Part shown: one piece after another, positions 36,867 through 49,890 of the stretch | Numbering within the stretch: position 1 is the first letter of the stretch | How the letters are laid out: every line of letters starts with the position of its first letter | Assembly: GCA_036785705.1 (NCBI GenBank) | Contig: JAWUZG010000337.1 | Coordinates: 62,001 to 126,000, forward strand | DNA: 64,000 bases | Direction: 5' to 3' | Origin: Acanthornis magna | Lineage: Eukaryota; Chordata; Aves; Passeriformes; Acanthizidae | Notes under the pieces: generated by a model | Seen by the model: the letters and a program-made list of their open reading frames with translations, nothing else | Told to the model about the DNA's origin: nothing | Databases searched by the model: none | Program-made: the position numbers and the translations under genes

Positions 36867-37889
36867 ATGCAAGACATACATACAATCTTAGGAGAACATA
36901 TTGAAAGTTATGTAAAAAGTACATTAAAAGACTCCACAAGAGAAACAGTGAATTAGCAGGACGACTAGGGAGATTTTTGTTACCTCTGCTGTTCAGAGGT
37001 AACTTTTTCTGCAAAAAAACTGCTAGTGGCTTGAACTGGGATAGCCAAATCCTAGTCAGCAGATCCTTTTAGATTTTCTTAACTCCAGGCCCAACATGTG
37101 GCACTAGAGTAGGAAATCACCTCTTGAAATCCTTTCCTAAAGGGGAACCATGAGCTGAGTCTGCCAGGAAGAACTGTAAGACTCCCCTCCTCACTTCTGA
37201 GAGACAGGACAAATGAAAACACAAATGAAAAGCATCCATTCTTCCTTCCTATTTGTCTAAACCAGCCCTGTAACCCACCTTCAAAAAATTAAATTTTTGG
37301 AAAAACAACAATGTAACCAACTTACCAGGCAGGAGATAGAACACTGATGCAAGGTGATAATGGTGTCTCAAAGGGCAGAAGAAATTCAGAGTTGGCCTCT
37401 GCAAAGAAGATGTAACTCCATGTGCAGACGTGGGTCTAGACAGTTTTAGTGAACATATTTTATTGCTCTGTCAGCCCGTGTTTAAATGTGACTTCACATC
37501 TACCTCACTTTTGCATGTGCATACAAAAATATGCATTTTTTTAAAAAAATCTCAGAGAAAAAAGTGTTAGCCGATGTAGAGCAATAATCCTGTGGCAGAA
37601 CAGTTTACAAAAGATGACAGAAAGCAGGCAGCACAAGTAAACCTCTGGAGAAGATGCCATGGGAAAATGAGAAAAGCTTAGTCAAAGAAGATCAGATAAT
37701 TAGGGCACTGTTATAAAAAACACAAATGAATTACTGAAATTTAAAACAAACATAGACTACGTCATAAACTTACTGGTGTCATTGATGCACGGCGAAGTTG
37801 AAAGAAAAATCCTCCATGACTAAGGATGAGCGAGTTGTGTGATCAGTTAAAGAGAACAATATGAATTCAAAATAAAAATGTCCCCAAGA
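36867..37889. other. Non-coding stretch, nothing recognised
   Basis: No identifiable content. Confidence 0.5.
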
Positions 37890-38020
37890 GAAAAAAAAAA
37901 AATCCACCTGTGAAGAGAAGAAAGGAAAAAATCTTACTAAAAAAACAAACCAAACCAAACAAAAAACCCCCCATCAAGTAAGAATTCTATGGAGTTGAGT
38001 GACAACAAAAAAAAAAAAAA
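37890..38020 (+). repeat. A-rich low-complexity region
   Basis: Two long A runs (37890-37902 and 38008-38020) flank CAAACCAAACCAAACAAAAAA and a short C run. No retroposon body is recognised upstream, so it is annotated as low complexity only. Confidence 0.8.
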
Positions 38021-38439
38021 CTTCTACAAAGTTAAAACTACAGGGAGGAAAACACAGTCACTTTCTAAGAGGATCAAGTGCTCAAACAGCATCAGTGTCA
38101 AGTGCGGAGAGCCTATCAGTCTTACCACAAGAAAAAATGTGCCATGTACACTTATTAATTCCCAACACTGCAGTGCAAAGCTGTAACACCTTTCACAGTA
38201 TATTAACAGTATAACAACTGCTTCTGGAGAGGCTGGGAAGTTAAAAAGCTAAAAATGAACATTTGAATTTTAAAGTTTGCTTGGGCAGCAACTGAGTACC
38301 ATACTAAGACTTTAAAATAATGAGAGCAGTGATATACACCAGAAAAACTGGATTTATTTTATAACACCTGTGCACCCACAGGGGATGGCAAGCCTTGTCA
38401 GAGCCCTGAGAGTGGCTGAGGATATCTTTTCACACTATT
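38021..38439. other. Non-coding stretch, nothing recognised
   Basis: No identifiable content. Confidence 0.5.
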
Positions 38440-38519
38440 GCTACTATTATGGTCTCTTCACCACTATTGGCTTGGACTACATGGTCTCCAGAGGTCCCTT
38501 GCAACTATTCTGTGATTAT
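38440..38519 (+). mobile_element. CR1 3'-end fragment
   Basis: TTGGACTACATGGTCTCC, AGAGGTCCCTTGCAAC and TATTCTGTGATTATTT reproduce the family order GGACTAGATGATCTCC, AGAGGTCCCTTCCAAC, ATTCTGTGATT. Only the last 80 bp or so are readable; the part before it may be further decayed CR1. Confidence 0.8.
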
Positions 38520-39764
38520 TTCCCCAGCTGAAGGGGAAGGGAACTGACACAGGCATATTTTAGGAAGCAAGATCTAAGATCTGTTCATTATACTGCATAA
38601 ATAAGAACTCAGTGTTAATAGTATTTTCATCAAGCCAAAGACTGGATAAGCATTAGAGCCTTAGTTATCCTGTGGCAGAAAAAGTTATAGGGACACTAAA
38701 GTTTACACACTGCATTTGTGTGTGAGATTTTAATTTAGTTAAAACAACTTCCAAGATTACTATAACTGAAAGGAGTTGAGAATAAAAAATAAACCTTCAT
38801 TTGTTTACTGTGTTTAAAGTAAATATTGCTTGCTCAACTTCCTTGAAATATTGCCAAGAGTATTTGTATTTATTTCTTCCTCTAACAGATGAATAACACT
38901 TCAAGGAGAAAAATATAAACCCAATGACATCTTCAAACATTCTGATTAGCATCTGAAACAAATGCTATTGTATGATTAACCCCCTACTTTGTCTATTCCC
39001 TTTAAAGAACAAAACAGGAGTTTAATTTTAGTTTTGCTAATTACAAAATATACTTACCATAAATTGTTGACTATCCAGTTCTAAGTGCTACTTACCTGTA
39101 AAACAAATCAAACAAACAAAGAGTTACTTAACAGCGCAATAAACTACACAGGAGTGTGGATATAATTTAGGTGGCTTGATGATCATTCCTTTTTTGATTA
39201 CCAGAGTTAAATGAAAAAATGGAGTGAACCCAAGGATTCAGGAAAAAAAATAAGAACTCCAGCTGGAACACTGATATGCAACTGGAAAGCTCAGTCTCAG
39301 CAAAAGCACTTTATGACTTGAACTTCACTGCCCCCAAGGTGAAGGGAAAATGGCCAAAACTAAAACTTGCTTGTTCTGACTCTCAGAATTGCTTCTGTCC
39401 CACCTAAGATGAGCATCTGTAACACGGGATACAAGCTCTTTATGAGGTACAGTCTCCAGCGTATTCCCTTTCAGACTAAACTTCACAGGAACCACAAACC
39501 AATATTGCTTATATTACAAAGAATTTCACAACTTAAATGAGTTAACTAGCAAACTCCACTAAGGCCTTTACATGCTCACTGAGAGTTGGGTAAGGGTAGG
39601 GCCATTACTGCATTTGACATTGCTGTGTCTTGGCTTCATTTTTCTTCTAAAAAACTTTCCTTCTTAAAAGAATAAAATTAAACTATAAGCATCTGTTACT
39701 CTCTCTCTGTCAAAGGTGACAATTGCAAGGCTGCAAGTACTTAATAGTGGTATCTTTAATAATC
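38520..39764. other. Non-coding stretch, nothing recognised
   Basis: Unique AT-rich DNA between two CR1 scraps on opposite strands. Confidence 0.5.
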
Positions 39765-39835
39765 AAACAGTGATAGAAATATTGGTTGGAAGGAGCCTCT
39801 AGATGTCATCCAGTCCAACTTCCTTTATTGGGAGT
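39765..39835 (-). mobile_element. CR1 3'-end fragment, minus strand
   Basis: ATAGAAATATTGGTTGGAAGG, CCTCTAGATGTCATCCAGTCC and AACTTCC match the reverse complement of the CR1 3' end (GTTGGAAGGGACCTCT, GATCATCTAGTCCAAC). Only about 70 bp can be recognised before the similarity fades. Confidence 0.75.
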
Positions 39836-42800
39836 GCATAAAATTAGATAAATTCTTGAGTTTAGTGTTCTTTGAAATAGAACTATCAAACAGGAGCTAA
39901 ATACAGGAAAAACCCCTGTTTCATTAACAAAATATTACAACTAAACAGTTCGCAATATGTATTGCAGTCAGACACTGCATATTTTTATGGCAGAAACTCT
40001 GATATTGTGGTACTTAGAGATACAAAGGCTTGAAGGTAATAGTTAACAGCTTATTCATTCAAACTCCAACTTTTGCAGGAAATTGTCTGAATACTCTTTG
40101 GCATAGAGCATCTTTGATACTGTTATACCAAATACATGTTATTTATCCCTTAAATCATAAAATGTGTTTGAATATGCCAATTTCTTTTTAATACATAATC
40201 CATACCATATCAAAATTCAGGCTTTTACTACATATACATGATGTCCAAATTCTAAATACATAGACCCATGCTGCATTCACACTGGGGTCTTGGCAGCTTC
40301 CATAACAGAGAACTCTCACAAGTGGACCAAAAGTTCAGTTAGAAATATCATGTATTACAATCCACCATGGCAATGATGTCTTTTGCTTTGAAGATTTAAA
40401 ATAAAATACAAATTTGAACAAGAAAACCTGTCAAAACAAAAAAAGATATTTGGGGAAGAAGAAAAAATAAATAAAAATCACTGGGATGAAGGAAGAAGGA
40501 ACAGTGTGGCCTTAAAAATAGCAAGAAATTCTCTCTAATAGCTTTGCCACTGATCATACCATAACCCTTGTTAAATGCATTTCATCTCAGCTCAAAATTT
40601 GAAACAGGTCTCATTTGCAGTCAAAATAAATCCAGAAAAGCTTCATAGGGATATTTCTCGTCTAAGCTAAGTTTGTTAATCAATCATGCTAAAGAGTATA
40701 GAAAAACAATCTTTAGATTCCTGACTATCTGGAACAATTTTTCATATCTTGAATTCTCCATGTGATGTAAGGATATTAATACAATACACTATTCACAACA
40801 TTATGACATATTATAATTATCTCCATGGATGCCAGAAACAATTTTGGCCATTGTGATAGACTGGGTACTACCTAAAAGAAACAAACCCAGTATATATTTT
40901 AAAATATATGGGTACAAGTGCACTATGCTTAGATCATACTGACAAAAACTTGAAGAAAGTCAAGGGCAGCTGGGGCTGGGAAAGGATGATGCCAATTTAA
41001 ACTTTAAGATTGACAGCTCTGTTTGGGATAAGGAAAGCTGAGTGGATCTTATTCAGCAAGGGAAAATCACTATGGGGGAAGAGAAGATGTAGGAGTAATA
41101 TATTAAAAATAAATATGGAACTTGAGGGCATGTTTAATGTAAAGCAAGCAAAATGCTTTGCTAAAAAATGTGGCCTTTGTGGTCTTTTGAAACTATTACC
41201 ATAATTTTTTTTTCTCCCCTTGAGCTAAGTTCTTAAGCAGACATTAAAATAGTTGTAAATGGTAATTAGTATTCAGAAACACATTTTAGCACGAGAAATA
41301 GAAATGTGCTCTGAGGAGCTCAGCCTTGCTGCCCTGGGACAGCTCTGTCCCCGACACCAAACATGGACAAACAGCTTCCCAAGGCTTTACACTGTCCACG
41401 GTCACAATGTGACACCAGTGCCCACTCCTGCATGAGTAAAGTCCTGGGAAACCCAAAAAAAGCCAGCGAGTGCCAGTGAAGGCTCTGGGGGACACAGACA
41501 CACAGGTCTGCCATCCTGCTGACAGCAAGTGATAAGCACTTCTTGAGTCTTCAAGAACCTGGAAAATCTGAACTTGCAAACCAGTTGGAGGGGGAAAAAA
41601 GGCTGCTAAGAAAAGCTTCTCCAACTAAAGTGAGCTTTGGGAACAAATGTAATTTCCAGGAGATCCAGCTCCACTGTTGACACAGGTCTGTTACTTACAT
41701 GCTGCTTGTAATAATAATTCTGGCCCAGGGTGAACTTCTTTAAGGAAGAACCAAGACTTCAAATTTTACTCTTCTCCAACAAAAAGCTGACTGGCACTTC
41801 TGCATCTGCTCCTACTCAACACAAGCAATCATGTACACATGGTTTGGCTTCACAGCCTTCCCAGACCTGACTTTTCATAGCACTTCATGCCTTGGTCTTC
41901 ACTCCTGCACACTGGACAAGTTCTGCTTCAAGCTGGCCATAGAAACAAGGGCAGGATTTGGCCTCAAGAATTTCCTAATCCAAAAATTCCATTGATGCAA
42001 CAGCTGCTGCCTTCATATGATGACAGAAAAATTGCACCAACAGTGCAATTTGATGCTATGCCCCTGAGGACCACTTAAAACTACTGCCTTGACTCAGACC
42101 ATGCTCATTTTCCTCCAGGAAGCTGAAATATAATACTCTCAATGATTTAGAGAGAGCTGTTGAAAAGCCTTTGCCAACCTCAGGAAATCAGGAAAAGTTG
42201 TTTTTACTGAGCTGGGAAAGGGGAAAACAACACAAAAACTGTAGGTGTTCTTCTTGGTTTGCTTTTTGAAGCCATTAATTGATCAAATGGTTAACTCTTC
42301 ATAGAAATATCTGACATAGCTGAGTGAGGCTACAAGATATAAGAATGTGCTTCAGTAAACAGGCTGTAATTAATTTATTACTAAAAAAACATTTATTTAT
42401 GCACAAAGGAAGGTTTCCAGCTTCCAGGTTTTTATACATACATGTTTTTCACACTAACAATGCCAATATCCACTGACGTAAAAAAGAAAAGAGTCATTTC
42501 TGTTTGCATGATAATCTATATCTGCAGAAAAACTTTCCCTATAAAGGGTAAGGAACATCCCTATAGCTCTCCTTCAAAATTTCTGCTTTCTACTGTAATC
42601 CCAATAGAAATCTACAGCATCTGGGCTTTACCAAAAATTTCTTACTAAAACTAACGCTCTCCTTTGAGCCCAGAAGAGATTCCATGAGCTGGTTTCTTCC
42701 ACCTATGCTGACATAAAAGGATTTATTTCTTTCGACAACAAATAAAAATACTGTAACATTAAACTCTGCTTTAGTATATATTTCTGCGATGCACATGTTA

Positions 42801-45635
42801 TTTCTCTGATAGGACTGTATTCCAACTTCCCAAACACCCCCACTCTATATGCTCTAACTGATCTTCCTACTTATACCTAAGTTTAATATACATTAATAAA
42901 ATCTATTGTCTAAAAAGTTTTATTTGTTTCCTAAAAATAGTACTCCAGCTTTCCAAGCCATTTAAATTTAAGGTGTAACTACAAAGATGTTACATACTGA
43001 CCTAATCAAAAGCATGTTGACACCAACATTTGGATCAAGTTTTTGGTGCCCAAACAAATATTTTCTTTTAGCATATTTCTTTGGACTCAAAGACATTTAA
43101 TTCAGGTCTGGAACTATATCTTGAACATAAAACATATTTCAGAAATAATAATTGAAAAATAAGGAATTAAGTAGTTCCTAAAAAAGAAATTTTTATAAAC
43201 TTGCATCCACAAAGTTAGTGTTCTGGTATGAATCAGAACTTTATTTCTTATCAAAGAACAACAATCACATCATTCTCTCCATCCATAAAATGTGAACAGC
43301 AACTGCTATTCAAGTATTGGTAATGGGTAAAAAAAAGGCTTGTATCAAACCTAATGACTTTTGGAATCAATAATATTAAAACTAAAAAATTGATTTTAAA
43401 TTAAATGTAGATCTTGGTGTACTGTCATTATACCAAAACACTTACCATAACAATGCACTTCAGTTCTTTTCTAAAAACCCTAACATCTCTTGAAGTTATG
43501 GAGCAAAATGCTGGAATTCTTACTCAAATAATAATTAAGTTTTGCTGGACCAAGGACTGTAGATTTCGAGCTAACTCCAAAGGGAACTTGGACAGGGAAA
43601 TTTCTTCAATAGACCTTTAAGCAAAACCTTGATTTCTGTTACAGGTCTGACTAAATCTGGGCAAGTTCTCAAGTGGATTGCAACAATTATTAATGAATAT
43701 ACAAACTCAGCTGATTAGCTTGAGAAAATCTGCATCTCTTCCCCATAAAAAAGTTCTCTCCCTCATGTTGAAATGTATTGGTGCCAGGATGAAAGCTGGC
43801 ACATGAAAGCTGCAGTGTGGTTGATCACCTTGCTTTCAGCTTTTCCCAGTACGGTGATGCAAAACCTCCAGATTTCATTTGCAAAAACACTCCTTTCTCC
43901 AGACATCAAACACTCATTCACGTTGGCAGCACAAAAACCACTTAGAAACAGCCACAATAATAGCTGTGATCATACATGTAATTATATGCAAAACGCTACA
44001 AGAAATTGATGAAAGTTTTGTTCCAGAAGCTGGCAAATTTGCATGGATTTATCCAATCTGTGCTTTGGATAGGGTCATTCATCCCAACAAATAATCTCAG
44101 AAGCTCAGTGGTCAGCAGAGTTGAAAGTCTGTGCTTGTGCTAAAAGGTGACATTTGAAATGCACTACATATGCCATTATTTTTAGCTTTGCACATAAATA
44201 AAAACTCCCAGTGACAAAAAATACAATAATGCTGAACTTTGCTAGGCAAAACCTGATCGAAACCAACGCAACAGGGGCTCATACAACTTAGTCTGCAGTT
44301 CCATGAATTCAGCGTAAATACTCTTACGGATCAATCTAGTTCAAACACTTTTCTTGTCCAAAAACTTAGAGATGCTGCAGTCACTGTTGGTGACTGACCT
44401 CGATGCAAACGTCAGCTGATTATCTGGCAGACATCCCCTTTTAGACAGGAAGCTTCTGTTTTCTTTTTTAGCAGCATATGCCTTTCCAAACCATTGATCA
44501 TTCCATTTCTCATCAGCACTGCTATTTTCTAATCTCTCTTTTTGAATTTTAAACACTGGAATAGAAACTATTCTTTTGATAACTTCCTTAATACCTTCCT
44601 GTTCCAAAATAAGCATCTTAACTATTCTTTAATATTTCCATTCTTTTCCTTATTTTGATCTCACAGGTCATCCATTGCCTCTTACTATTTGCTTATTGAT
44701 ATTTCTGCATTTTGCCTAAGCCTCCTCATTGTTACAGATACATTTAACATTAACCTGTTATTTTCCAGTCAAATATCTGTTTCATCAATTCTCTCATATT
44801 ACTCTGTTCCATTTATGGCCACTAAAACCATAACAGTTTTAAAATTAAATACAAAATACAGAAATGCTGCAACTATGGAGCATTTCAAGTCATTACCTCA
44901 CAATCACAAATACTAGAACCATCTTTCATGTGGAATTCACTTTAATTTAGTTTGCTTCACTAGCAGGCTATCAAAAACAAAACTCTTAAGTGGATTAAAA
45001 AGCACTAGCTAAACTTTCAATTGCATAATTTGGCTTAAATTGTTTGTAAGGGCATATAATTATGCCATATAAAACATACAATTGAAAAAAATTCAGTCAC
45101 TATTCTAAGGAAATGGCTATTTTTGTTTAGTCATGGAAAAATACTCTGAGTTGGAAAGCATAGGGGCCCAGCATACACACTGAGTACAAATTCTTCAGTC
45201 TCTTTCACAAATGTCTCTTATTATGGACTAACATATTTTTATTTTGGACTTCCTCAGCAGAAATGTACAGACAAAGATCATTCCCAGTGAACTGAAACAC
45301 CAGCAAAGTCCCTAGCCTAACGTGGGCTTCCTGCACTGCGACCTTTGCGTGATGTGCCAAGCCCTTCCACATGCATGCAAGGTGCAGGCACTGGGGAGCA
45401 CCTGGGATTTGCCAAGCAAATTGCAGACACGCTGTTACTCCTCCTGTGCTCAGGAAATAACAGAGTGTGACAGGCACAACTAAAATGCTACCATACGTAC
45501 TGAAATGCCAGGCAAATTACCCCCGAACACAATGTCTACCCTGAAATCACAAATTGAATATTGAGCAAAAGACTGCCCCTGCAGACCTCCATGTCAAAGT
45601 CCGTTTGGTTTTGTTTCTGTTTCATGTATTTTTGC
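39836..45635. other. Long non-coding stretch, nothing recognised
   Basis: Almost 6 kb of AT-rich unique DNA. A GC-richer part near 41290-41620 holds a 112-codon minus-strand open frame without a known domain. No repeats or exons identified. Confidence 0.5.
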
Positions 45636-45890
45636 AACTGCTCCTTCTGAAAGCTGCTCCAAGGCCTCACCATGTTCTTGTTTAAAACCTTTTTCTAATT
45701 AACAGTCTTCATCTATTTCTTCCCATTAGCAGTAATGAACTTACAGAGAGCAGTAAGAAGCCTTTCAAAGACTTCATTTGACTTCTCTGAACAGCCAAAC
45801 ACTCTTATTCCTCCCTATTGCCCATAATCAATCATTTTCACAGCCCTGCTTTGTACCTGCTCCACTTTGATTTCACCTCTAGCGGGACTT
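45636..45890 (-). mobile_element. Ancient CR1-family LINE fragment, minus strand
   Basis: On the plus strand the order CTGCTCCAAGGCCTCACC, CCTTTTTCTAATT, CTGAACAGCCAAACACTCTT, ATCAATCATTTTCACAG and CCCTGCTTTGTACCTGCTCC parallels the complement of the old CR1 class (a TGTTCCACTGCCTCACC-type block, CTTTTTCTAAT, CTAAACAAACCCAATTCTTT, ATCATTTTTGTTGC, CTCTGGACCCTCTCCA). Orientation is minus. Similarity is weak base by base, but the block order and spacing agree. Decayed continuation may lie past the next CR1, about 46440-46700; I am not sure of that. Confidence 0.55.
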
Positions 45891-46137
45891 GAGCTACATT
45901 TAAAAAAACCCACTCTGGAAATTCCTGAGCCAATAACTTTCAAGTGTCATTTTCTTTTTTCGTCAGCACGTCACTAGTGGCTGCTGGTGGTGGTTTATGG
46001 TATGGCTTAGCAGAACACACCAGTACACACCGGTCAGTCATTTCCAGACTGGTGGAAATCTCTTGGAGTGGTGGCTCACACTCCATCAACAGTTCTTGTT
46101 ATTTGTCCCCAGCCACTGCAATACAGTTCTGTTGAAC

Positions 46138-46184
46138 CTTTTTTAAGAAAACATTTTTTAAGACAAGGTTTTTTAAGACAAGGT
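46138..46184 (+). repeat. 15-bp tandem repeat at the CR1 edge
   Basis: TTTTTTAAGACAAGG is present twice, preceded by a diverged copy TTTTTTAAGAAAACA. It sits at the 5' border of the CR1 fragment that begins with GGTGGTCACA. The AAGAAA-type start of that CR1 block may itself be the source of the repeated unit. Confidence 0.85.
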
Positions 46185-46352
46185 GGTCACATATTGCAGC
46201 TTGCCCAGAGGAGCTGCAGATCTCCCTCTTTGGAGATATTCAAGATTTGAGTGGACACAGCCCTGACACAGAAACCTGATCTAATCAGACCTGCTCTGAA
46301 CAAGGGACTGTACTAGATGACCTCCTGGAGGTCTCTTTCAACTTCTTTTAGA
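46176..46352 (+). mobile_element. CR1 3'-end fragment, plus strand
   Basis: GGTGGTCACA, CTTGCCCAGAGGAGCTGC, TTTGGAGATATTCAAGA, GAGTGGACACAGCCCTGA, CTGCTCTGAACAAGG, ACTAGATGACCTCC and GGAGGTCTCTTTCAACTT follow the CR1 3' block in order and spacing. It is the last 180 bp or so of an element and has no octamer tail. It lies between two stretches that may belong to one ancient minus-strand CR1. Confidence 0.88.
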
Positions 46353-49300
46353 GTCCTTTTACTCTAGTGACTTGACCAGCCAGTTTCTTATGACTGATGA
46401 ACTGATATACATAAGGTACTACTCTTTTCACCTATTTTGCAAGATTTAAACCAGTGCAGCAATTTAATTTTATCCTCGTTTTTCCTAACGGCAACAATAA
46501 AGCTGTGTTTTTCATTTGCTTTAAGCTTTTTGTCCACTTCTTAAGGTATGTTTTGAAAGCAGTTCTTTGTCCAAGTAGATATGGAATTTTTCTTTACCTT
46601 TCTTCCCAAGAAAGGCCAGAATAATTCAGGATTTTTTACAAGGTTTGTACCTTTGACCTGTGGAATTCTTGTCTGGCCCTACATTCAGTTCCTGAGCTCA
46701 TCACTGTGGCTATCAATATGAATGAGACTTCTTAAAGTTGTTGCTTTCAAAATTACAGGATAAAACAAATTACAGACCTACTTTAGCCCCTTCAATCAAT
46801 AAATTTAAAAATAGCATTACAGGGAGTCTCATCACAGACATGATTTTGGCATGCCTAAGTCTAGCCCAACAGAGCACAATCCCCTGCTGCCCCAGGGTGT
46901 ATTAAGTATAAAAAAAAAATAAATCCAGAAATATCTCTCTCATATATCCAGAAATAACTGGGTTCAACCATTATTCTCCAATATATACTTAACAAGTAAT
47001 ACAGCATGGTCATTGTGCATCTTATTGTGTGGCTGTGAGTCCGAGTTCTATTCAAGGAGCATAAAATTCACAATTCATTTTGCAGTATTTATGATGCAAT
47101 GTATGAACACAGGTGTTTGTTGAGCAATGATGAATGATGAGACTAAAAGCCAGACATCTGCACTGAATAACGTGAATAATTCAACTCCTGTTTGCTCCCC
47201 AAGAAGCACAGAGGATATGCACCTTTAAGCTGCAAATGCTTAACTGTATCAGCTGTCAGGTGCATGTCTCCCCTCAACACTGTGCAGGACACAGACTTCA
47301 ATTATTTCTGCTCAATTCATCACATTTTAGCCAGTGTGGAACTCTGTAGTCCACTAACAGCATAAATAACATTAACACCCACACCTTTCACCTTAACCTT
47401 TTGTGCAAAGAGGCTAACCATTCCTGGAGTCAAAAGAGCCTGATCTTGCCATGAAGTCAATAAATCCTGTGGTTTCACAGGACATGGCCAGTTTGGCTAC
47501 AAAGGCAATTCCCTGCTCACAGCTGGGTATGATATGGAGATACCACCAGTAAAGATTTCTTCAGCTTGTAATCAGTGCTGTGGGACTTAGCACCAGCTGG
47601 TAGAGGCTGGTGTCTTCTCACCTCTCTCCAACCACACTTTCAACAACTGGGAGAGCTGGCCCTCATATTATGCTTTCTGCTGTTATCCTAAAGTATCTGG
47701 AGCCCTTTGGTACTTCACTTGACTTCATTCTGGTCTGCTAATTTACTTGCTCGAGCTCTTGCAAGTCCTGAGAGTGCACACTTAATATCTGAAATACAGC
47801 TCTTTGAAATCATGCTGGCAAAATAGATGCACATACTCCTAGCTTGAAGCAAAAGGGTAACTAACATTCTAAAAGAAAATAAATTTTAAAAAATAGCACA
47901 ATGCAGGCAGTGCTTTCCTGCTGACAAATGTGTAAGACAACATAGCAGACACGCACTTTTGAAATGCAGATGGGCTTTTATTCCTGGCAGTGCAGTGAGA
48001 GAGGTAATTCCAGATGTGGGGGAAACGACACCCCTCAAAAAGGGATTTGCAATGATATAGCACAGAGGAAGCCTGGAGCAAACTGGCACCATCTAGAAAG
48101 CTGGAAGAGAGCCAACCAAATTATGGCCCAGGCTCTTTAGAGCCCTGTCCCCCCCTTCAGTGGGAACTGCACAGGAAAAGGATGATTGTGAGAGGGTAGA
48201 TGACAGGAATAGCCTTCATTGCGCATGGAAAAGAGCGTAAATTACAATCCCTTGTGCATACAGAGGCAAAACAAGGTTCACAATGCCTTATTATATTAAG
48301 CCACATGATGAAAATGACTGTTTACATTGGTTCATTAATGTTTGTACAGGGCTGTGAACATGCAAAGTGCTAAATATCAGCACAAGCATCAGTATGGTAT
48401 CTCAACTTTGACATGTTCGTAAGTGTTGTAACAAAAGAAAACACACTTTACTCCTAACAATTATTGTCCACAAAACATGGTGTTTAGCATTTTGTCTCTA
48501 TACATCATTTCTGACCACACAAAGTCAGAAAAGGCTATCATTACTGTGTATTGTTATACTGAGTAATTTATTCTTCCAAAAGACTAAATGTGTGCAATCA
48601 TCAATAAACTAACAAATTCAACACACTAGACTCACACATTTGGCACTGCAAGACTCTGCAAGTTCTGTGTTGCTAAAAACACCTTTAGTCAGATTTAGTA
48701 CAATGCCTTATGTTGTACCGCCTGGTGAAAGGGAGGTTGTTTCTCAGCTTTCTACTTTATTTTTTTTATTCTTTTGTAACTCTAGCAGACCTCAAATCAA
48801 CAGGAGGTTTTAGGTTTAAGTGCTGAGATCTATTGCCTGAGTGGAGTACCTCAGCATCTCAGAAAGGCGGTTTTGTTCGAATGCCAGCTGGAGCAGTAAA
48901 CTCTATTAACAGAAGAAATATCTGTCCTCATCTCTGCTGAGTGAAAGAGTGAAAGCAAAGGGGACTGCAAATAAATCTCTCCCCCAGCCTCGGTGCCCTG
49001 GCAGGGCAGGCCCTTTCCTCCAGCCAGGCTTTCAGCTGAGCAATACCTGCTCATTTCCTGGATCAAAGAAAATTCTACAAGGCCTTTCTTGCTGCCCTTT
49101 CATATATCCCCCTGCCATCTCCAAAGGCTGGCTGTGTCTCTCTGCCTCTCCTGGCTGCAGAGGCAGAGCTCACCATGTGAACTTGTCAGCTCTGCTCCAG
49201 CAGCTCCTCCTCCAAGGCTTCCCAGTGGCGATCAGGGAAAGGGCAGCCTGCCCTGTGCCCCAAAGGCATCTGCTGAAAGGGGTCACAGGGGCCAGGGCAG

Positions 49301-49369
49301 GCTTCCCCTCCCCTTAGCTATAGCCTGTTAGAGGAGCATGTGGCAGGAAGGGAATTGTTAAACTTCAGG
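46353..49369. other. Non-coding stretch
   Basis: No gene recognised. The part near 48940-49330 is GC-richer and has two overlapping open frames of 112 and 122 codons on the plus strand, without a known domain. The part at 46440-46700 may hold decayed CR1 sequence. Confidence 0.45.
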
Positions 49370-49890
49370 AAGGTTAATAATGAAAAACCCTCCGGGGTTG
49401 AGACCAATCTCACTTAATACTTGTATTAATGACTGGCACAAAAGTATAAAAACAAACAAATAGATTCCCTGAGACCTACATGTCTGGAGGGAGAGTTGGG
49501 GGTTCACAGAGCAGGGGCTGGATTATCTGGAAGGGTAATAGAAATGGGATGAAATTTAATAGGAGTGTGCAAGGTCAGAAGCTTTGGGACTAATAACAAG
49601 ACTTTCTGCTATAAACTGTGATGTTGTCAGATGGAGGAGCTGTGTAGGGAGAAGTATATTTGTAGAATATGGGATGTCTGCAAATCATCAGCCATGAAAA
49701 GAGTAAACACATCAGGTGATGTATACCCAGAAGAGTGAAGGAAGATTGATTTTCGTGGTAAATGCTCCTTTGAGAGCTCTTCCTTTGAAATACTATTGAC
49801 AATGCCAACCATGTTCCAGAAAGAGTCCTTCCAACCAGAACAGCCCCAGAAATAGGCTGCAAAAACCAGCAAGGCAATGTTCTGATGCAA
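49370..49890 (+). mobile_element. Ancient CR1-family LINE fragment, plus strand
   Basis: The clearest part is 49535-49625: AATGGGATGAAATTTAATAG, GTGCAAGGTCA, GGGACTAATAACAAGACTTT and CTGCTATAAACTG match the old CR1 class in order (family: GGGATGAAATTTAATA, GTGCAAGGTCATGCAC, GGGACTAACAACAAGAATTT, TGCTATAAACTGGGGA). In protein terms this is the RNGMKFN block downstream of the reverse transcriptase core. Upstream, ATTAATGACTGGCACAAAAG (49427-49446) fits the preceding block. Downstream similarity to about 49890 is weak. Many stops are present, so it is long dead. Confidence 0.65.

Noticed and set aside
48949..49331. Open frames of 112-122 codons
   Set aside because: Two frames are open at the same time in GC-rich sequence, rich in Pro, Leu and Ser, with no known domain.
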